Below are positions 18,684-28,324 of a stretch of 64,000 bases of DNA, piece after piece; position 1 is the first letter of the stretch; each line of letters opens with the position of its first letter. The translations under genes and the position numbers were made by a program. Origin of the DNA: Pseudoalteromonas galatheae (GTDB lineage: Bacteria; Pseudomonadota; Gammaproteobacteria; Enterobacterales; Alteromonadaceae); contig NZ_PNCO02000002.1 in the NCBI RefSeq assembly GCF_005886105.2, positions 1,036,001 through 1,100,000 of the forward strand, read 5' to 3'. The notes under the pieces are model-generated. The model ran no database searches and had not been told where the DNA came from. It was given only the letters and a program-made list of their open reading frames with translations.

Positions 18684-19457
18684 TTGAGACTGCTATTTAT
18701 CGCCTTTTACGTTTTTGCTTCGTGGGCCAGTATGGCGGCAGAGATTCGCTTTTGTTATGAAGATAAACATGCTCCACCCTTTATCCATGGGGCAGGACAA
18801 ACTGTGCCATTGGAAAATCCAGGTGTTACGATCCAAATCGTACAACAGCTAGATCTGCGTGTGAAAGAGGTGAACTTCACATACACCCGAAAGCCATGGA
18901 GTCGTTGTTTACATGAGTTGGAAAATGGCAAAGTGGATGCTGTAGTTGCAAGCCATCGTGAATCTAGAGAGTCGCTGATGGCATACCCAAAAAACTCTGA
19001 TGGCACTATCGCGCAGCAATATGCAATTAATCGGATCAGCACTTGTTTGCTCAAAAGTAAAACGAGTAAAGCAACATTAAACCTGAACACAGAAATAGAA
19101 CTCGCAGTCCCTCGTGGCTATGCTATTCGCGAAAGTATGCCCGAGCATTTTTCCATATTCGAAACTGACTCGTTAGAGCATGCTATTGCACTGGTTGAAA
19201 ATGAATTACTTGATGCAACTATTGGCCTTTGCCAAATTGGTAATATGCCAATCACATTATCGCCCCCCTTTAACCACTTAGAAGCGGTTTTTCCTCCGTT
19301 GGAAACGTCGTTTGGTTTTATGGCATTTTCAGAACAGTTTTATCAGCAGCACCCTGAGTTAAGCTGGAAAGTGTGGCGTGCAAGTCAGCTTATTAGCCTC
19401 GACACCTTATATAGTGAGTATTTGCGTTCACAACCTAGCCAAATGGATAAGCAATAG
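18684..19457 (+). CDS. Periplasmic solute-binding protein, family 3-like
   Basis: 257 residues. The start is TTG 18684, with GGAG seven bases upstream. The signal peptide ends near ASMAAEIRF. The remainder fits the bilobed amino-acid-binding (SBP_bac_3) fold: FCYEDKHAPPF at the first strand, KPWSRCLHELENGKVDAVVAS, and a late SFGFMAFSEQFYQQHPEL. Four Cys residues are scattered through the mature protein. No transporter genes are adjacent, which is common for stand-alone members of this family in marine Alteromonadales. The ligand is unknown. Confidence 0.82.
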   Translation: MRLLFIAFYVFASWASMAAEIRFCYEDKHAPPFIHGAGQTVPLENPGVTIQIVQQLDLRVKEVNFTYTRKPWSRCLHELENGKVDAVVASHRESRESLMAYPKNSDGTIAQQYAINRISTCLLKSKTSKATLNLNTEIELAVPRGYAIRESMPEHFSIFETDSLEHAIALVENELLDATIGLCQIGNMPITLSPPFNHLEAVFPPLETSFGFMAFSEQFYQQHPELSWKVWRASQLISLDTLYSEYLRSQPSQMDKQ

Positions 19458-19513
19458 ATCTTTTAATCGTTAGCCAGTAAACTAGCGCGAATTTTTATTT
19501 CGAAATATCTATT

Positions 19514-20092
19514 ATGGCCCAGCTTTATTTTTACTATTCGGCAATGAATGCCGGTAAATCTACGACTTTATTGCAGTCGGCATTTAACTACCGAGAGCGA
19601 GGCATGCGCCCGTTTATTATCACCGCTGCAATTGATAACCGTGCTGGTGTGGGCAAAGTAGCGTCTCGTATCGGCTTAGAAGCTGAGGCGCAAGTTTTTG
19701 AAAGCCAAACCGATGTGAAAGCATTACTGATGTCTGCTCATACCGAGAATAAAATTGATTGTGTATTGGTGGATGAGTGCCAGTTTCTAACAAAAGCTCA
19801 AGTCGCAGAGCTGACGGATATCGTCGATGAGCTGCGGATCCCGGTATTATGCTATGGTCTTAGAACCGATTTTCGTGGTGAGCTGTTTGAAGGCTCACAA
19901 TATTTACTGGCGTGGGCAGATAAATTGATTGAGCTAAAAACTATCTGTCACTGTGGTCGTAAAGCAAACCGAGTACTTCGCACCGATGAGCACGGTAAAG
20001 CTATCGCAGACGGTGATCAGGTTGTGATCGGTGGTAACGATAGATATGTTTCTCTTTGTAGAAAACACTATAAAGATGCGCTAAACGCGTAA
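19514..20092 (+). CDS. tdk: Thymidine kinase
   Basis: A 192-residue salvage enzyme phosphorylating thymidine to dTMP. The P-loop is [10 protein letters not shown] near residue 12. The Walker B-like VLVDECQFL follows, then the lasso/active-site segment [15 protein letters not shown]. The zinc site is CHCGRKA plus the Cys-containing SLCRKH near the C-terminus. The length and start are standard for type II TK. It appears to be a single-gene unit. Confidence 0.96.
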   Translation: MAQLYFYYSAMNAGKSTTLLQSAFNYRERGMRPFIITAAIDNRAGVGKVASRIGLEAEAQVFESQTDVKALLMSAHTENKIDCVLVDECQFLTKAQVAELTDIVDELRIPVLCYGLRTDFRGELFEGSQYLLAWADKLIELKTICHCGRKANRVLRTDEHGKAIADGDQVVIGGNDRYVSLCRKHYKDALNA

Positions 20093-20272
20093 GCGAATTC
20101 AAACCTAGTGTGCTGTTAAGAGCGATCTCTCTACAGTACACATTGTTTCCAATAACACTCAGCTTTCTTGTCTTATCATAGTGCCAAACCCAGATCCTTT
20201 TCGATGCGAATAACTTGGTAAATTAGAGGATATGTACCATTCTTAAAGCATAGGATTGAAGGTACAATTTTC

Positions 20273-21667
20273 ATGAGCCAGCAGCCACTATCATTTTTGA
20301 ACGTTTCAGAGCCAGATGAGCAAAACCTAGACGAGTCTACATCTCCGTGGGTAGTATTAATTGTAGATGATGAGCCAGAAGTGCACGAGGTGACTAAACT
20401 TGTGTTATCAGCTTATCGGTTTGAATTAAAACCGCTCGAACTAGTTCATGCCTATAGCAAAAAAGAAGCGATTGATATTCTAAACCATCGAAATGATGTT
20501 GCACTAATCTTGCTCGACGTCATTATGGAAAGCGAAGAAGCGGGTTTAGAGTGTGCCCAATACGTACGTGAAGAACTTGGAAATCATAAGGTGAGAATCG
20601 TACTTCGCACAGGCCAGCCAGGCAGTGTGCCAGAGCATGAGGTCATGCTTAGGTATGATATTAATGATTATAAAAATAAAACGGAACTCACTAAATCCCG
20701 CCTATTCTCCATGCTAACCAGCTCTCTTCGCTCTTACCGAGATTTAAATCGGCTTGAACTGCTAACCAACGAATTAACTAATCTCAATGAGGGGTTAGAA
20801 GAAAAGGTCAAGCAGCGTACCCGCGAACTTGAATTGTCTAATGAAGCTTTACGAGACGCATACAACCGTATTGCTGAGCAGCAGCAAGCCCTAATCCAAT
20901 CAGAAAAACTCGCGTCGGTAGGGCAGTTTGCAGCAGGTGTTGCGCATGAAATTAATAACCCACTAGCGTACTTAAAAAGTAACTTAGAGTTTGTACAAAG
21001 CTCTCTAGTTAAGTTGTATCGAGCTTGGCAGTTTTTGGTAAATAATTCGCAGCTTTCTTTGGAATGTGCAAAATCACTGAGTGAATTGGAAAAAGAGTAT
21101 CAACTGAATTGGGCTCTGAGTGAAAGTGATGATGTGATGGCTGAAATGCACTCGGGACTCGACAGAATTCAATTGATTGTTAAAGAGCTGAGTGTGTTTT
21201 TTGAAAGTAATCAAACCCAGTTTCAGCAAGTGGAGTTTTATTCTCAAATTATGGACTCGGTAATGATTAATTTGGAGTTAGATGGTACAAATTTGAGCCT
21301 TATTGAATTTGAAAAAGGAGAGCGATTTGAAATTCATTGTGCCCCAGCACTTTTAGAACACAGTATTTATTGCCTTATAAAGAATGCGTTAGAAAGTTCG
21401 GGTAGGGTGCGTAAGGCGATTAAAATCAACACGAAAGTTGAAGATCAAACGCTCGCGATTGATATCTTTGATTATGGTGAAGGGATTGCAGACAGGCTGG
21501 TACATAAAGTATTCGACCCTTTTTATACCACTAAAGCCTCAGAAAAACACGTGGGACTTGGGCTGACAATTGCATCTAACATTATTAAGTCTCACGGTGG
21601 AGAATTATCTTTAACGTCAGTGATTGGTAACGGCACCAAAGCAACCATCACTTTACCCTTAATCTGA
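20273..21667 (+). CDS. Soluble receiver-histidine kinase protein
   Basis: 464 residues without membrane segments. The N-terminal receiver (about 28-145) has VLIVDDEPEVHEVTKLVL and the phospho-acceptor Asp in LILLDVIMES. A coiled coil around 160-215 leads to a HisKA box GVAHEINNPLAYL (His near 225). The HATPase domain (about 330-464) has NALESS, DYGEGI and GLGLTIASNII. It is a cytoplasmic relay kinase with an input receiver, so another kinase probably controls it. No partner is adjacent and the output is unknown. Confidence 0.9.
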   Translation: MSQQPLSFLNVSEPDEQNLDESTSPWVVLIVDDEPEVHEVTKLVLSAYRFELKPLELVHAYSKKEAIDILNHRNDVALILLDVIMESEEAGLECAQYVREELGNHKVRIVLRTGQPGSVPEHEVMLRYDINDYKNKTELTKSRLFSMLTSSLRSYRDLNRLELLTNELTNLNEGLEEKVKQRTRELELSNEALRDAYNRIAEQQQALIQSEKLASVGQFAAGVAHEINNPLAYLKSNLEFVQSSLVKLYRAWQFLVNNSQLSLECAKSLSELEKEYQLNWALSESDDVMAEMHSGLDRIQLIVKELSVFFESNQTQFQQVEFYSQIMDSVMINLELDGTNLSLIEFEKGERFEIHCAPALLEHSIYCLIKNALESSGRVRKAIKINTKVEDQTLAIDIFDYGEGIADRLVHKVFDPFYTTKASEKHVGLGLTIASNIIKSHGGELSLTSVIGNGTKATITLPLI

Positions 21668-21711
21668 TTGCTAGTGCACTCTCTCTACTTTACCTTGATG
21701 CTAAAGTTAGC

Positions 21712-21755
21712 ATGATAAGTGCTATCAGGGCTTACTCTGAGCTCACACTTATCAT
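21712..21755. terminator. Bidirectional terminator between convergent genes
   Basis: Perfect 10-bp arms ATGATAAGTG (21712-21721) and CACTTATCAT (21746-21755), followed by a T-rich stretch on the plus strand. Confidence 0.6.
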
Positions 21756-21795
21756 ACTTTATTACTTTGTTCTTTTACTTAAATATATACCGAGG

Positions 21796-24660
21796 TTAAT
21801 TGAGTCTTATTACTTCGCCAAGTCCTAGCGCCGTTAGGCGATTAGCTTGGGTTTTTGCATCTCCAACCACGATGTATATTAGTTTATTCGGATGAATATA
21901 CTGCTTGGCAAGTCCCTTCATGTCTTCAACTCCCAGTCTTTCGATTTGTTCGTTGCGTTGCTGCATAAAGTTGTTTGCCAAATTCAGAGTCCCAATTTGT
22001 TCAAGTACTTTAACTTTTGCCGTTAAGGTTTCAAAGCGTCTGGCATTACTTTTTAAATAGTAATTTTTTGTCGTTGTTAAATCGGCTGAAGTGTATGTGT
22101 TTCCGTACTCTTCAACGATCTGTTTTACTAACTCCAGAGACTCCAAAGTGACATTGCTTCGCACGTTAGATTTTATTTCAAACATTGAAGAGTATGGTGT
22201 AGCGTCAAATTTTGAGCGTATATGATAGGTATAACCTTTGTCTGCTCTTACATCCTGAACAAGGCGAGAAGAAAACCCGCCGCCGCCAAGGATATAATTC
22301 ATCGCTGTCGCATTAAAGTAGTCGGTGTGATCTGCTTTAAGTGACGGATGAGCAATTAGTAATGTTGATTGCTTTGCCTGCGGAATATCATAAAAATATA
22401 CTGCTGCAGAATTAAGTGCGTTTGGCTCAGGTAAAAGAGGAACTGTTGCTTTTGATGCGGGCCAGTTTTCAATTAGTTGTTCAAGAGACTTTTGAATATC
22501 TGCATGTCTGACAGCACCTGCTACATATAATTTTGCCAATTGTGGGGCGATATTTTTTTGGTGGTAGGTTTTTAGGTCATCAATGGTTATCTTCGAGATA
22601 CTTTCCTCTGTGCCCAGAGTATTATTTGCTAACGGGTGATGTTTTGGATACGTAAGCTTGTATAGCTCTTTTTGGGCAATGGCTTCGGGATCTGCTGATG
22701 ATTGTTGTAGTTGTCCGGTAACTGTTTGTTTAGCGAGTTCAAATTCAGTTAAATCCCATCTCGGTTGTGTCAGTATTTCACCAATTAATGCCATTGTGGC
22801 ATCATAATTACGTGCCAGAGTACTTGCTTTTAGCACTATTTGCTCGCGCTCTGCTGTTACTGTGATAGTTGAGCCTAGCTGTCTAATCTCATTGTTTAAC
22901 TCTTCAGCTGATTTGGTCGCTGTCCCTCTGGTCAACATATTTGCAACTAAGTTAGCTGTGCCATTTTTATCTGGCGACTCTAGTAACAATGCACCATCGA
23001 TAGTAAGTTTTATTTCAACCAATGGCACTTCATCACTGTATAACGAAAAGACTTCTAGTCCATTTTTTAACTGGGCTGTTTTTACATCTGGCGTTGGTAT
23101 TATCGGAGTTTTTCCAAACTCGGGTTCTATGGAACGATCAAAGCTAGATGGCGTTTTGCTAATTTGGAGAGGTTTGACTGTATCGAGTTTGCTGATATCT
23201 TCAAGGTTGATCTGCTCTTCTTTAATCACTGCCTTTTGGGCGGTGTCAACAGCGAGTTGTTTACTTCCTTTAGGTACAAAACTAGTTGAAACAAAAGGCT
23301 TGTTCTTTAGGTATGTATTATAAACACGCCAGATATCGTCTGCGCTGACTGCACGCATCAAGTCAATTTCTTTATTAATGTATCCAGGATCATTTAGCAG
23401 CAAATTGTAATCGGCAAGCGCGACGCCTTTATTTACAACACTTGATAGATTCCGATAATACTCAGTTTCTATACCGACTTTTACCCGATGAAGATCGTCT
23501 TGTGAAAATGCTTCTGTTTCGAAGCGCTTTAGCCCTATTTCAACCGCTTGCTCAACTTGATCTAAATCGACACCGTCGTAGGCGGTAATCATCATGATCA
23601 ACTCGCCAGCTAATTCAGAGCGGATATCAAGCAGCATTAAGCCGGAGCTTAATTTCTGCTTCTCAACGAGCTCATTGGTTACAGGCGCTTGGTTGCCATC
23701 AGTTAACAGCTTAATTAGCACATCCATTGCATAGCTATCTGGATGAAAACGCGGCATAGAAGGCCATGCTTGTGTTAATTGAGGAACTTGCGCAAAACTA
23801 TCTTCATGATAGCGTTTTTTGCTGCTCGTCAACACGATAGGTTGCTTCGGTTGGGGTGAAACTTCCGGTCCTCTTGGAATATCGTTAAAATATTTTTCGA
23901 CCCAAGCTTTTGCCTGAGTACTATCAAAGTCTCCAGAAATCACTAACGTAACATTATTCGGTCCATACCACCGTTTATAGAAGTCTTTGACGTCTTCGAC
24001 AGAAGCGCTAGCTAGATCCTCAAGAGAGCCTAGTGGTAGCCAGTTGTAGGGATGATCGGCTGGATACAAGTTTTTTGTAATTACATCAAATACATGACCG
24101 TAAGGTTGGTTAGTGACGCGCTGGCGTTTTTCGTTCTTTACTACTTCTTTTTCTTGTTGTAGAACAGGGGGGGTTACGGTGTTGATGAAATAGCCTAGTT
24201 TATCGGCCTCTGCCCAAATCATCTTCTCCAGTGCATCATTGGGTACCGTTTGCATGTAATTCGTGATATCTCGGTTAGTTGAGCCGTTTGCACCAGAGCC
24301 ACCCACTCGAGCACTTAACTTGTCTAGCCCACCTTTACCTAAATTTTCAGACTCTAAAAATAATAAATGCTCGAATAAGTGAGCAAATCCAGTTTTGCCT
24401 ACCTTTTCACGTGCTGAGCCAACATGTGCCGCGAGTGTGACCGCAACGACCGGATCGGACTTATCAATATGAAAAACAACATCTAAGCCATTATCTAAAG
24501 TGAACTTCTCAAAATCCACGTGAAAAGACGAGTTGGCATGCTCAGGGACTTCGGTTGTTGGCTGAACTGTAATATCTTGTTTTTGGAGATTAGAAGTAGA
24601 ACATCCTGAAAGAGTGAACAAACTTGCCGTGATAGCAAGAGCAAGTGGTTTAACGTTCAT
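21796..24660 (-). CDS. M16 family metallopeptidase lipoprotein (pitrilysin-like)
   Basis: 954 residues with a lipoprotein signal (LFTLSGC, Cys near 20). The first M16 half carries the inverted zinc motif HLFEH near residue 92 in GKTGFAHLFEHLLFLES, plus a downstream Glu region (EKEVVKNEKRQR). The second half (about 520-954) is an M16_C-type repeat without the zinc motif, as expected for a single-chain two-half clam-shell peptidase. It should degrade peptides in the periplasm, anchored to a membrane. Its promoter region overlaps the divergent sigma-54 promoter region of the export operon. Confidence 0.92.
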   Translation of the reverse strand: MNVKPLALAITASLFTLSGCSTSNLQKQDITVQPTTEVPEHANSSFHVDFEKFTLDNGLDVVFHIDKSDPVVAVTLAAHVGSAREKVGKTGFAHLFEHLLFLESENLGKGGLDKLSARVGGSGANGSTNRDITNYMQTVPNDALEKMIWAEADKLGYFINTVTPPVLQQEKEVVKNEKRQRVTNQPYGHVFDVITKNLYPADHPYNWLPLGSLEDLASASVEDVKDFYKRWYGPNNVTLVISGDFDSTQAKAWVEKYFNDIPRGPEVSPQPKQPIVLTSSKKRYHEDSFAQVPQLTQAWPSMPRFHPDSYAMDVLIKLLTDGNQAPVTNELVEKQKLSSGLMLLDIRSELAGELIMMITAYDGVDLDQVEQAVEIGLKRFETEAFSQDDLHRVKVGIETEYYRNLSSVVNKGVALADYNLLLNDPGYINKEIDLMRAVSADDIWRVYNTYLKNKPFVSTSFVPKGSKQLAVDTAQKAVIKEEQINLEDISKLDTVKPLQISKTPSSFDRSIEPEFGKTPIIPTPDVKTAQLKNGLEVFSLYSDEVPLVEIKLTIDGALLLESPDKNGTANLVANMLTRGTATKSAEELNNEIRQLGSTITVTAEREQIVLKASTLARNYDATMALIGEILTQPRWDLTEFELAKQTVTGQLQQSSADPEAIAQKELYKLTYPKHHPLANNTLGTEESISKITIDDLKTYHQKNIAPQLAKLYVAGAVRHADIQKSLEQLIENWPASKATVPLLPEPNALNSAAVYFYDIPQAKQSTLLIAHPSLKADHTDYFNATAMNYILGGGGFSSRLVQDVRADKGYTYHIRSKFDATPYSSMFEIKSNVRSNVTLESLELVKQIVEEYGNTYTSADLTTTKNYYLKSNARRFETLTAKVKVLEQIGTLNLANNFMQQRNEQIERLGVEDMKGLAKQYIHPNKLIYIVVGDAKTQANRLTALGLGEVIRLN

Positions 24661-24763
24661 TAACTTACCTTTTAATTATTATTTCCTGTTAATTTAAACA
24701 GTTGCGGAGCTGTTGTCCATAAATAAGGGAATATTCCTTCGTACCAGTTTCCGACATTCTTAT

Positions 24764-24797
24764 GTGTCCGAACCGGACACTTTTTCCGTCCGCGGAC
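24764..24797 (+). promoter_or_regulatory. Enhancer-type palindromes upstream of the export operon
   Basis: GTGTCCG-AAC-CGGACAC (24764-24780) is an interrupted palindrome with perfect 7-bp arms. GTCCGCGGAC (24788-24797) is a second perfect palindrome with the same half-site. Both are 55-90 bases upstream of the sigma-54 -24 element, the right place for an NtrC-type activator. The regulator gene of this type in the same operon (29625) is the obvious candidate. Confidence 0.65.
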
Positions 24798-24852
24798 ACA
24801 TTTTATCCTCTTATAAAATGAAATAAATCAATAATATCAAAAGTTTATGTTT

Positions 24853-24867
24853 TGGCATAAAGTTCGC
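24853..24867 (+). promoter_or_regulatory. Sigma-54 promoter of the export operon
   Basis: TGGCATAAAGTTCGC has GG and GC exactly 12 bases apart, the invariant -24/-12 spacing. It differs from the consensus TGGCACN5TTGC at few positions. The predicted start of transcription near 24878 leaves a leader of about 28 bases before the first small ORF. Confidence 0.65.
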
Positions 24868-24905
24868 CTCTCTTTCAGCATACAAACTAATAAAGAAGAT
24901 ACGTT

Positions 24906-25007
24906 ATGTGGTTAAGTACTGCTTTTTTAATTTCACCCTTGATGATGTTGGCTGTAGCAACGGTCGTAGTGGTATTTGACTCGTTAATTCGAGGAGAATC
25001 ATTATGA
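24906..25007 (+). CDS. 33-residue membrane peptide leading the ABC export operon
   Basis: An ORF of 33 codons: it begins MWLSTAFLISPLMM, continues with a Val/Ala-rich hydrophobic stretch, and ends FDSLIRGESL. It has one clear membrane segment, a short charged tail and a good SD (AAAGAAG, seven bases before ATG). Its TGA overlaps the ATG of the adaptor gene as ATGA, so translation is probably coupled. It is the first ORF after a sigma-54 promoter. I know of no named family. It could be a small subunit, a regulator of the exporter, or only a translational leader. Confidence 0.6.
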   Translation: MWLSTAFLISPLMMLAVATVVVVFDSLIRGESL

Positions 25008-26260
25008 TTAAAGACACAAGCGGACAAGACGAAGTGCTCCAAACTGGTAAATCCAAAAAGAAGCTTGGTCTTGTAATAGCGGGTGTTGTCATTATTGCAG
25101 CGCTTAGCGCACAAGTCGTGTTGGGTGGACCCAATGCTAGTAGCTCCGTGGCCAAAGATAGAGTGCAAATTGCAGCTGTGACTTTCGGCGAGTTTACCCG
25201 CGATATTGCCGCCACAGGTTTTGTGGTTGCTGCAAATGCACCACAAATTTACAGTCCGGAGCAGGGTTATGTCTCTTTACAGGTTAAAGCGGGTGATAGC
25301 GTGACTCAGGGTGAAGTGCTAGCAACGGTCAAAAGTCCAACTTTAACCAACCGGCTCCAACAAGAAGAAGCTGAGCTGCAAAGACTGAGTGGCGCGCTTG
25401 AAGGGAAGAAGTTGGATGTTAGACGTCAAAACTTGGCGTTAAATCGTTCCTTAGATCTTGCTCGCGTCGAACTATTAGCGGCAGATAGAGAAGACAGGCG
25501 AGCTCAGTTGTCTATTCAAAAAAACCTCATCAGCCAAATTGATTTAGAAGAAGCGCAAGACGACCTAGCGCGGGCAAAATTAAACTTCAATCATGCAGAG
25601 CAAGAAGTTGCGCTAGGCAAAGATACTTTGGCGTTTGAACTTAAATCTGTTGAGAATCAGCTTGAGCGGCAACGTTTAATTGTCGAGGAATTAAAACGTA
25701 AAGTTGCAAGTTTAGATGTGATTGCGCCAGTTTCAGGCATAGTCGGTAATTTATTAGTTGATCAAAATGCGCTTGTCAATGCTAACCAGGGGTTGATGAA
25801 ACTCGTTGACTTAAGTGCTTATGAAGCTGAGCTGCAGGTTCCTGAAAGTTATGCGGCAGAGCTTGGACTCGGGATGGCTGTCGAGCTTAGGATTGGCAAC
25901 CAAAATATTTCTGGCGTGTTATCTGCGATTTCTCCAGAAGTAAATAACCGTGAAGTCACCACTCGAGTACGCTTTTCGGACGAAAACATTGATGGCATTA
26001 GACAAAACCAACGTTTGTCTGCTCGGATTTTACTAGAGCACAAAGAAAACACCTTAATGGTCAAACGTGGCGCTTTTATGAGTGAAGGTGGACACATTGC
26101 TTACAAAATAAGTGGTGATATCGCTGAGCGAATTGAGATCACTACCGGTACCGCAAGCATCAGTGAAGTTGAAGTGCTTAATGGTTTAAAGCAAGGCGAT
26201 CAAATCATCATCAGTAGTTACGACGCATTCGAACGTGCGCCCAGTATCTTATTAAGATAA
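25004..26260 (+). CDS. HlyD/MacA-type periplasmic adaptor of an ABC exporter
   Basis: 418 residues. One N-terminal membrane anchor (about 21-43), then a barrel-sandwich domain (TGFVVAANAPQIYSPEQGYV), a long alpha-helical hairpin (about 105-215, heptad-rich and charged), the second lipoyl half (VIAPVSGIVGNLLVDQNA) and beta-barrel domains. It should bridge the permeases encoded downstream to an outer-membrane channel. It is coupled to the 33-residue peptide upstream and lies 14 bases before the ATPase gene. Confidence 0.9.
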   Translation: MIKDTSGQDEVLQTGKSKKKLGLVIAGVVIIAALSAQVVLGGPNASSSVAKDRVQIAAVTFGEFTRDIAATGFVVAANAPQIYSPEQGYVSLQVKAGDSVTQGEVLATVKSPTLTNRLQQEEAELQRLSGALEGKKLDVRRQNLALNRSLDLARVELLAADREDRRAQLSIQKNLISQIDLEEAQDDLARAKLNFNHAEQEVALGKDTLAFELKSVENQLERQRLIVEELKRKVASLDVIAPVSGIVGNLLVDQNALVNANQGLMKLVDLSAYEAELQVPESYAAELGLGMAVELRIGNQNISGVLSAISPEVNNREVTTRVRFSDENIDGIRQNQRLSARILLEHKENTLMVKRGAFMSEGGHIAYKISGDIAERIEITTGTASISEVEVLNGLKQGDQIIISSYDAFERAPSILLR

Positions 26261-26274
26261 GAAGGAAAATAATA

Positions 26275-26997
26275 ATGTTAGTTATGAATAATATCGGCAA
26301 GGTATACCAAACTGATATGGTGCAAACGCACGCGCTCAGAGACTTTAACCTGCAAGTAAATGAAGGAGAGTTTATCGCGGTAACAGGCCCTTCAGGCTCA
26401 GGTAAAACGACCTTCTTAAATATCGCAGGGATGCTAGAAGGGTACTCTAGTGGTCAATATATGCTAGATGGAATCGATGTTGGTAAGCTTAACGACAATC
26501 AAAGAGCTGATCTGCGAAATCAGAAAATCGGTTTTATTTTCCAAGGCTTTAACCTTATCCCAGATTTAAACTTGTACGAAAATGTTGAAGTGCCACTACG
26601 CTATCGTGGTATCAAGGCGGCTGAGCGCAAGCGCAGAATTGAAAACTGCCTCGAACAAGTTGGCCTTGCTGGCCGCGCAAAACATTTGCCACAACAGTTG
26701 TCCGGCGGACAGCAGCAGCGTGTGGCTATTGCAAGAGCACTTGCTGGTGAGCCACGATTTTTACTCGCCGATGAACCAACGGGGAATTTAGACAGTTTAA
26801 TGGCGCGTCAGGTGATGGAATTACTAGAACAAATTAACCGTGATGGCGCAACCATAGTCATGGTTACCCATGATCCGGAGCTTGCAAGGCGTACACCAAG
26901 AAATATCCAAATTGTAGATGGACAGGTTGCAGATTTTACTTTGTATCAAGGTAAAGGTGCGGCTTCACAAGCGTTGAAATCTCAGGTAGGAGCGTAA
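26275..26997 (+). CDS. ABC transporter ATP-binding protein (LolD/MacB ATPase type)
   Basis: A 240-residue nucleotide-binding protein. The Walker A is GPSGSGKTTFLN, the Q-loop region is FIFQGFNLIPDLN, the signature is LSGGQQQRVAIARALA, the Walker B is FLLADEPTGNLD, and the H-loop is MVTHDP. The sequence type is that of type VII ABC systems that pair with FtsX-like permeases and do not move substrate through the bilayer but drive periplasmic extrusion. It sits between the adaptor and the two permease genes. Confidence 0.95.
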   Translation: MLVMNNIGKVYQTDMVQTHALRDFNLQVNEGEFIAVTGPSGSGKTTFLNIAGMLEGYSSGQYMLDGIDVGKLNDNQRADLRNQKIGFIFQGFNLIPDLNLYENVEVPLRYRGIKAAERKRRIENCLEQVGLAGRAKHLPQQLSGGQQQRVAIARALAGEPRFLLADEPTGNLDSLMARQVMELLEQINRDGATIVMVTHDPELARRTPRNIQIVDGQVADFTLYQGKGAASQALKSQVGA

Positions 26998-27000
26998 GTT

Positions 27001-28314
27001 ATGTTTGCCCATTACCTTGATTTAGCTTGGCGTAGCCTAAAAGCCACGCCACTTGCGACTAGCCTAATGGCGCTGGCTATTGCCATTGGCATTGGCGTCA
27101 CTATGGTGAGTTTGTCTGTGTATCACATGATGTCCACCGATCCAATTCCAAGCAAAAGTAGCAAACTCTATGCTGTACAGCTACAAGCGATGGATGAGGG
27201 ACAAACCTATCATTCAGCTGATGATATTCCCTTTCAGCTGACATTTTTAGATGCGAAAAATCTTTATCAAACGCTAACCATCGACAAAAAAGTCGCGATG
27301 TTTAAATCTGGTTTTGCGGTTCATGTAAACAACCCCGAAGTGAGCCCCATGTTGCAAACGACACGGCTAATAACTCGAGAGTTTTTCGCCATGTTTGAGC
27401 TGAATTTTTTGTATGGTGGAGTGTGGAGCCAAAGCCAAGCAGACAATGCTGCACCAGTGACTGTTATTGACGAAACTATCGCACAAAAGTTATTTGGCCG
27501 CAGTGATGTGGTGGGAGAAAGTATTTATTTAGCGCAGCGAAGATATCAAGTCGTAGGGGTAACTAGAGAGTGGCAGCCAAACGTTAAAATGTATGACTTA
27601 AACAATGGCGCGTTTGCTGATGCCGAGCGTATCTTCATTCCCTTCAGTCATGCGGCAGCTTATGAGATTGATACTTGGGGAAATACAAACGGTTGGAAGC
27701 GCGAAGAGATTAACAACTTCACAGACAAAATGAATTCAGAAATGCTTTGGACTCAGTTTTGGGTTGAATTAGAGAATGAAAAAGAGCAACAAGCGTTAGC
27801 AACACAACTGGATAATTACATCCAAACCCAGCAAGATTTGAGAAGATTTAACCGTCAAACACGAGAATTTTCACTTCGAAATGTCACTGAATGGCTTGAG
27901 TACAATAATGTAGTTAGTGAAGATAACAAAGTCATGATTGGTTTAAGTTTTATGTTCCTTGCTGTTTGCTTAGCCAATATTCTTGGATTGTTACTTGCGA
28001 AATTTCTTAAACGTGCCCCTGATGTCGGTGTAAGAAGAGCACTTGGCGCAAGTAAAACGCAAGTGTTTTACCAACACTTGGTTGAAGTGGCGTTGCTTGG
28101 TTTTATGGGGGGAGCGATAGGGATAGTTTTTGCTCAGTTTGGCTTATGGGGGATCCGTAAAACTAGCCATGTCTACGAAAGCCTTGCAACGATGGATGCC
28201 GCTATGCTGTTAGCTGCGCCGAGCATTGCTATTGTGACTTGTATTCTTGCAGGGCTTTACCCAGCTTGGATAGTGTGTAAAACATCACCAGCAACTTACT
28301 TAAAGGTGCAATAA
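27001..28314 (+). CDS. FtsX-like ABC permease, first subunit
   Basis: 437 residues. One N-terminal membrane helix, a large periplasmic MacB_PCD-like domain (about 50-300), then three C-terminal helices with the FtsX core (PDVGVRRALGASKTQVFYQHLVEVALLG). The SD AGGAG overlaps the ATPase stop region. The next gene encodes a second permease of similar layout, so a heterodimer is likely. Confidence 0.92.
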   Translation: MFAHYLDLAWRSLKATPLATSLMALAIAIGIGVTMVSLSVYHMMSTDPIPSKSSKLYAVQLQAMDEGQTYHSADDIPFQLTFLDAKNLYQTLTIDKKVAMFKSGFAVHVNNPEVSPMLQTTRLITREFFAMFELNFLYGGVWSQSQADNAAPVTVIDETIAQKLFGRSDVVGESIYLAQRRYQVVGVTREWQPNVKMYDLNNGAFADAERIFIPFSHAAAYEIDTWGNTNGWKREEINNFTDKMNSEMLWTQFWVELENEKEQQALATQLDNYIQTQQDLRRFNRQTREFSLRNVTEWLEYNNVVSEDNKVMIGLSFMFLAVCLANILGLLLAKFLKRAPDVGVRRALGASKTQVFYQHLVEVALLGFMGGAIGIVFAQFGLWGIRKTSHVYESLATMDAAMLLAAPSIAIVTCILAGLYPAWIVCKTSPATYLKVQ

Positions 28315-28324
28315 GGAGAGTCCC

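Noticed and set aside
24887..25246. Minus-strand ORFs of 119 and 103 codons
   Set aside because: They are antisense to the sigma-54 leader and the adaptor start, with no SD and no domain content. The plus-strand reading explains the region better.
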